Part shown: piece by piece, positions 4,611 through 5,929 of the stretch
Layout: the number at the start of each line of letters is the position of its first letter
Position numbering within the stretch: the stretch's first letter is position 1
Assembly (NCBI GenBank): GCA_016203755.1
Contig: JACQMD010000025.1
Coordinates: 1 to 5,929, forward strand
DNA from: Candidatus Roizmanbacteria bacterium
GTDB taxonomy: Bacteria > Patescibacteriota > Microgenomatia > GCA-001788215 > 2-01-FULL-40-14
DNA: 5,929 nucleotides
Reading direction: 5' to 3'
Program-made: the position numbers and the translations under genes
Notes under the pieces: generated by a model
Database searches by the model: none
Seen by the model: the letters and a program-made list of their open reading frames with translations, nothing else
What the model was told of the DNA's origin: nothing

Positions 4611-4886
4611 GTGTTATCGAAAGAACAACGTAGTCGGCTTCCAACGAAGGAAGAATGGAATCGCTGCAAGAGTGGTGAGGGCTTGTTGTGCCATGGAATT
4701 ACGGGAGGATCAGGGTTAATTCTTAATTATAAGCAATTTACAGATAGGGAGCTTGATCAGATAAGACAACGTACCGATTGGGTCTTAAATCATTGTCAAG
4801 CTGTGCAATGTTTCGGTAAGACTGAAAGAAAGAACTTACCCTGTTTTCAGTTACGTGCAACTATATTTGAATTGAATAAAAAGTAA
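4611..4886 (+). CDS. Unrecognised 91-aa Cys/His-containing protein under T-box control
   Basis: I do not recognise this protein. It has no signal peptide or membrane segment. Five cysteines (19, 27, 62, 67, 78) and two histidines beside them (C27-H28, H61-C62) could bind a metal. The middle contains GITGGSG (29-35), then a charged helix-like stretch (about 43-58). The GTG start at 4611 follows AGGTGAT (4596-4602), a good match to the anti-Shine-Dalgarno; an in-frame TGA at 4599 rules out a longer form. The stop is 1 nt before the csaA ATG, typical of coupled operon genes and the best evidence that it is real. It is the first gene after the T-box terminator, so it should be induced with proS when charged tRNA-Pro is short. 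A competing 50-codon ATG frame (4567-4719) overlaps it and looks less likely. Confidence 0.6.
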   Translation: MLSKEQRSRLPTKEEWNRCKSGEGLLCHGITGGSGLILNYKQFTDRELDQIRQRTDWVLNHCQAVQCFGKTERKNLPCFQLRATIFELNKK

Positions 4887-4887
4887 T

Positions 4888-5223
4888 ATGGCAACTTACG
4901 ATGATTTTACAAAATTAGATATTCGAGTCGGAAAAATTTTGAACGTTGAGGATTTTCCGGAAGCACGGAAGCCGGCGTACAAACTCACCATAGATTTTGG
5001 GGATGAGATTGGAAAAAAACAATCAAGCGCCCAACTCGTCACTCATTATAAAAAAGAAGAGCTGGTCGGAAAATTAGTTCTCGGTGTTGTTAATTTTCCT
5101 CCACGCCAAATTGGGCCATTCTCATCTGAATGTTTAACGCTCGGAGTTCCTGATGCCAATCATGAGTGTATATTAATAACACCTGACAAGACAGTTGCAG
5201 AGATTGGTGGTAAACTATACTAG
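4888..5223 (+). CDS. csaA: CsaA-like tRNA-binding OB-fold protein
   Basis: CsaA proteins are small homodimeric OB-fold proteins with tRNA-binding and chaperone-like activity; in Bacillus subtilis CsaA was linked to protein secretion. The 111-aa product closely follows the family: KLDIRVG (9-15), FPEARKPAYKLTIDFG (23-38), the SSAQL block (46-50), a HYKKEELVGK segment (53-62), and NFPPRQIGPFSSE (69-81), the CsaA hallmark. It lies 1 nt after the 91-aa gene and 26 nt before proS, inside the T-box operon. This suggests a job close to tRNA-Pro or ProRS, although this is guilt by association. It differs from the MetRS-type OB protein at 3513-3848 in the region after the first helix, where SSAQ replaces VFAG. 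Confidence 0.92.
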   Translation: MATYDDFTKLDIRVGKILNVEDFPEARKPAYKLTIDFGDEIGKKQSSAQLVTHYKKEELVGKLVLGVVNFPPRQIGPFSSECLTLGVPDANHECILITPDKTVAEIGGKLY

Positions 5224-5249
5224 AATTACGAAAAAAGAAAAAATAAAGT

Positions 5250-5929
5250 ATGAAATATTCTCAACTATTTGGAAAAACACTGAACGAAGCGCCAAAAAAC
5301 GAAGTTGCCACTAATGCACAACTTCTGATACGAGGTGGGTTTATCCATAAAGAAATGGCGGGAGTATATACATTTCTGCCGCTTGGACTGCGCGTACTTC
5401 GAAAGATTGAACAAATCGTACGCGAAGAAATGGACAAAATCGGGAATGAAATGCTCATGCCAGGGCTTGCGCCTAAAAAAACATGGGAAGATACCGGGCG
5501 TCTTGAGACGATTGATGTTCTTTTAAAAACGGTCGGCGCCAATGAAGCTTCTCGTAAAAAAAATGATGCAGAGTATATTTTGAATTGTACCCAGGAGGAT
5601 GTTATTACTCCTATTGCAAAAGGCTTTTCGAGTAGTTATAAAGATTTTCCTTTCGCCGTCTATCATATCCAAGTGAAATATCGAAACGAACCCCGGGCAA
5701 AATCAGGGTTACTCCGTGGCCGCGAATTCCGCATGAAGGATCTCTATAGTTTTCATACCTCTGAGGAAGATTTACAAAATTATTACCACACTATTGCAAA
5801 GCCTGCATATATCAAAACATTTAAACGATTGGGACTTGGTGATTCAACCGTCATTGCCTTGGCCTCTGGTGGCGACTTCACTGACAAGCATTCTCATGAA
5901 TTTCAGACATTATGTGAAACAGGGGAGGA
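5250..5929 (+). CDS. proS: Prolyl-tRNA synthetase, N-terminal part (cut by window end)
   Basis: ProRS is a class II aminoacyl-tRNA synthetase that joins proline to tRNA-Pro in the cytoplasm. The window holds the first 226 codons and runs off the edge without a stop. Visible landmarks are GVYTFLPLGLRVLRKIEQIV (38-57) and EMLMP (67-71), both around motif 1. The proline-pocket TxE motif appears as TQE (114-116), and motif 2 as KYRNEPRAKSGLLRGREF (143-160) with RMKDLYSFH. The segment HSHEFQTLCETGE (214-226) is where E. coli ProRS has ASHEFQ just before its editing insertion. Whether the editing domain is present lies outside the window. The ATG at 5250 gives the normal N-terminus; upstream is an A-rich stretch without a strong Shine-Dalgarno. 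It is the last visible gene of the T-box operon. Confidence 0.96.
   Translation, partial: MKYSQLFGKTLNEAPKNEVATNAQLLIRGGFIHKEMAGVYTFLPLGLRVLRKIEQIVREEMDKIGNEMLMPGLAPKKTWEDTGRLETIDVLLKTVGANEASRKKNDAEYILNCTQEDVITPIAKGFSSSYKDFPFAVYHIQVKYRNEPRAKSGLLRGREFRMKDLYSFHTSEEDLQNYYHTIAKPAYIKTFKRLGLGDSTVIALASGGDFTDKHSHEFQTLCETGE

Noticed and set aside
4567..4719. A 50-codon ATG frame that starts right after the T-box terminator T run.
   Set aside because: It overlaps the GTG-started 91-aa gene in another frame, has no ribosome site of its own beyond the T run, and shows no family-like features. The 91-aa frame has AGGTGAT upstream and ends 1 nt before csaA. A frameshift joining the two cannot be excluded from sequence alone.
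5261..5542. Minus-strand and alternative plus-strand open frames within proS.
   Set aside because: ProRS motifs clearly occupy the frame from 5250; the others are shadows.

Overview
The window looks like a chromosomal housekeeping segment from a small-genome bacterium, most likely of the Candidate Phyla Radiation (Patescibacteria), possibly Microgenomates-like. The reasons are an unusually short EF-Ts (150 aa), a pared-down rpsB-tsf-frr-rseP-proS gene order in which pyrH, uppS, cdsA and dxr are absent, very tight spacing, few recognisable Shine-Dalgarno sites, and apparently leaderless promoters. The genetic code appears standard: every recognisable protein reaches its normal end without in-frame TGA. 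All ten visible stops are TAA or TAG. The lineage is inferred from protein style and gene order, not from a database search.

Region 1 (1-3128, + strand): an extended -10 promoter and a roughly 105-nt leader that can fold as a pseudoknot over the ribosome-binding region. It is followed by rpsB (S2), tsf (EF-Ts with an internal deletion), frr (ribosome recycling factor) and rseP (site-2 protease with one PDZ domain). This is a translation-factor operon that ends in a membrane protease.

Region 2 (3131-4281): a minus-strand three-helix membrane protein of unknown function converges on rseP with a 2-nt gap. Divergent to it is a stand-alone tRNA-binding OB-fold protein of the MetRS C-terminal type. 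A minus-strand hicBA toxin-antitoxin pair follows.

Region 3 (4282-4610): a 329-nt non-coding stretch packed with regulation. Two near-consensus sigma70-type promoters stand back to back, and their -35 boxes form the two arms of a perfect 10-bp inverted repeat. The leftward promoter reads hicBA with almost no leader. The rightward promoter reads a compact transcriptional T-box riboswitch with a mini Stem I, F-box, Stem III, antiterminator carrying UGGUACC, and competing terminator. The proposed specifier is CCU (Pro), and the T-box U fits the A73 discriminator expected for tRNA-Pro.

Region 4 (4611-5929, + strand): the T-box operon contains an unrecognised 91-aa Cys/His-containing protein, csaA (a second tRNA-binding OB-fold protein) and the first 226 codons of proS (prolyl-tRNA synthetase, cut by the window end). 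The likely logic is that uncharged tRNA-Pro stabilises the antiterminator and turns on ProRS together with CsaA and the unknown small protein.
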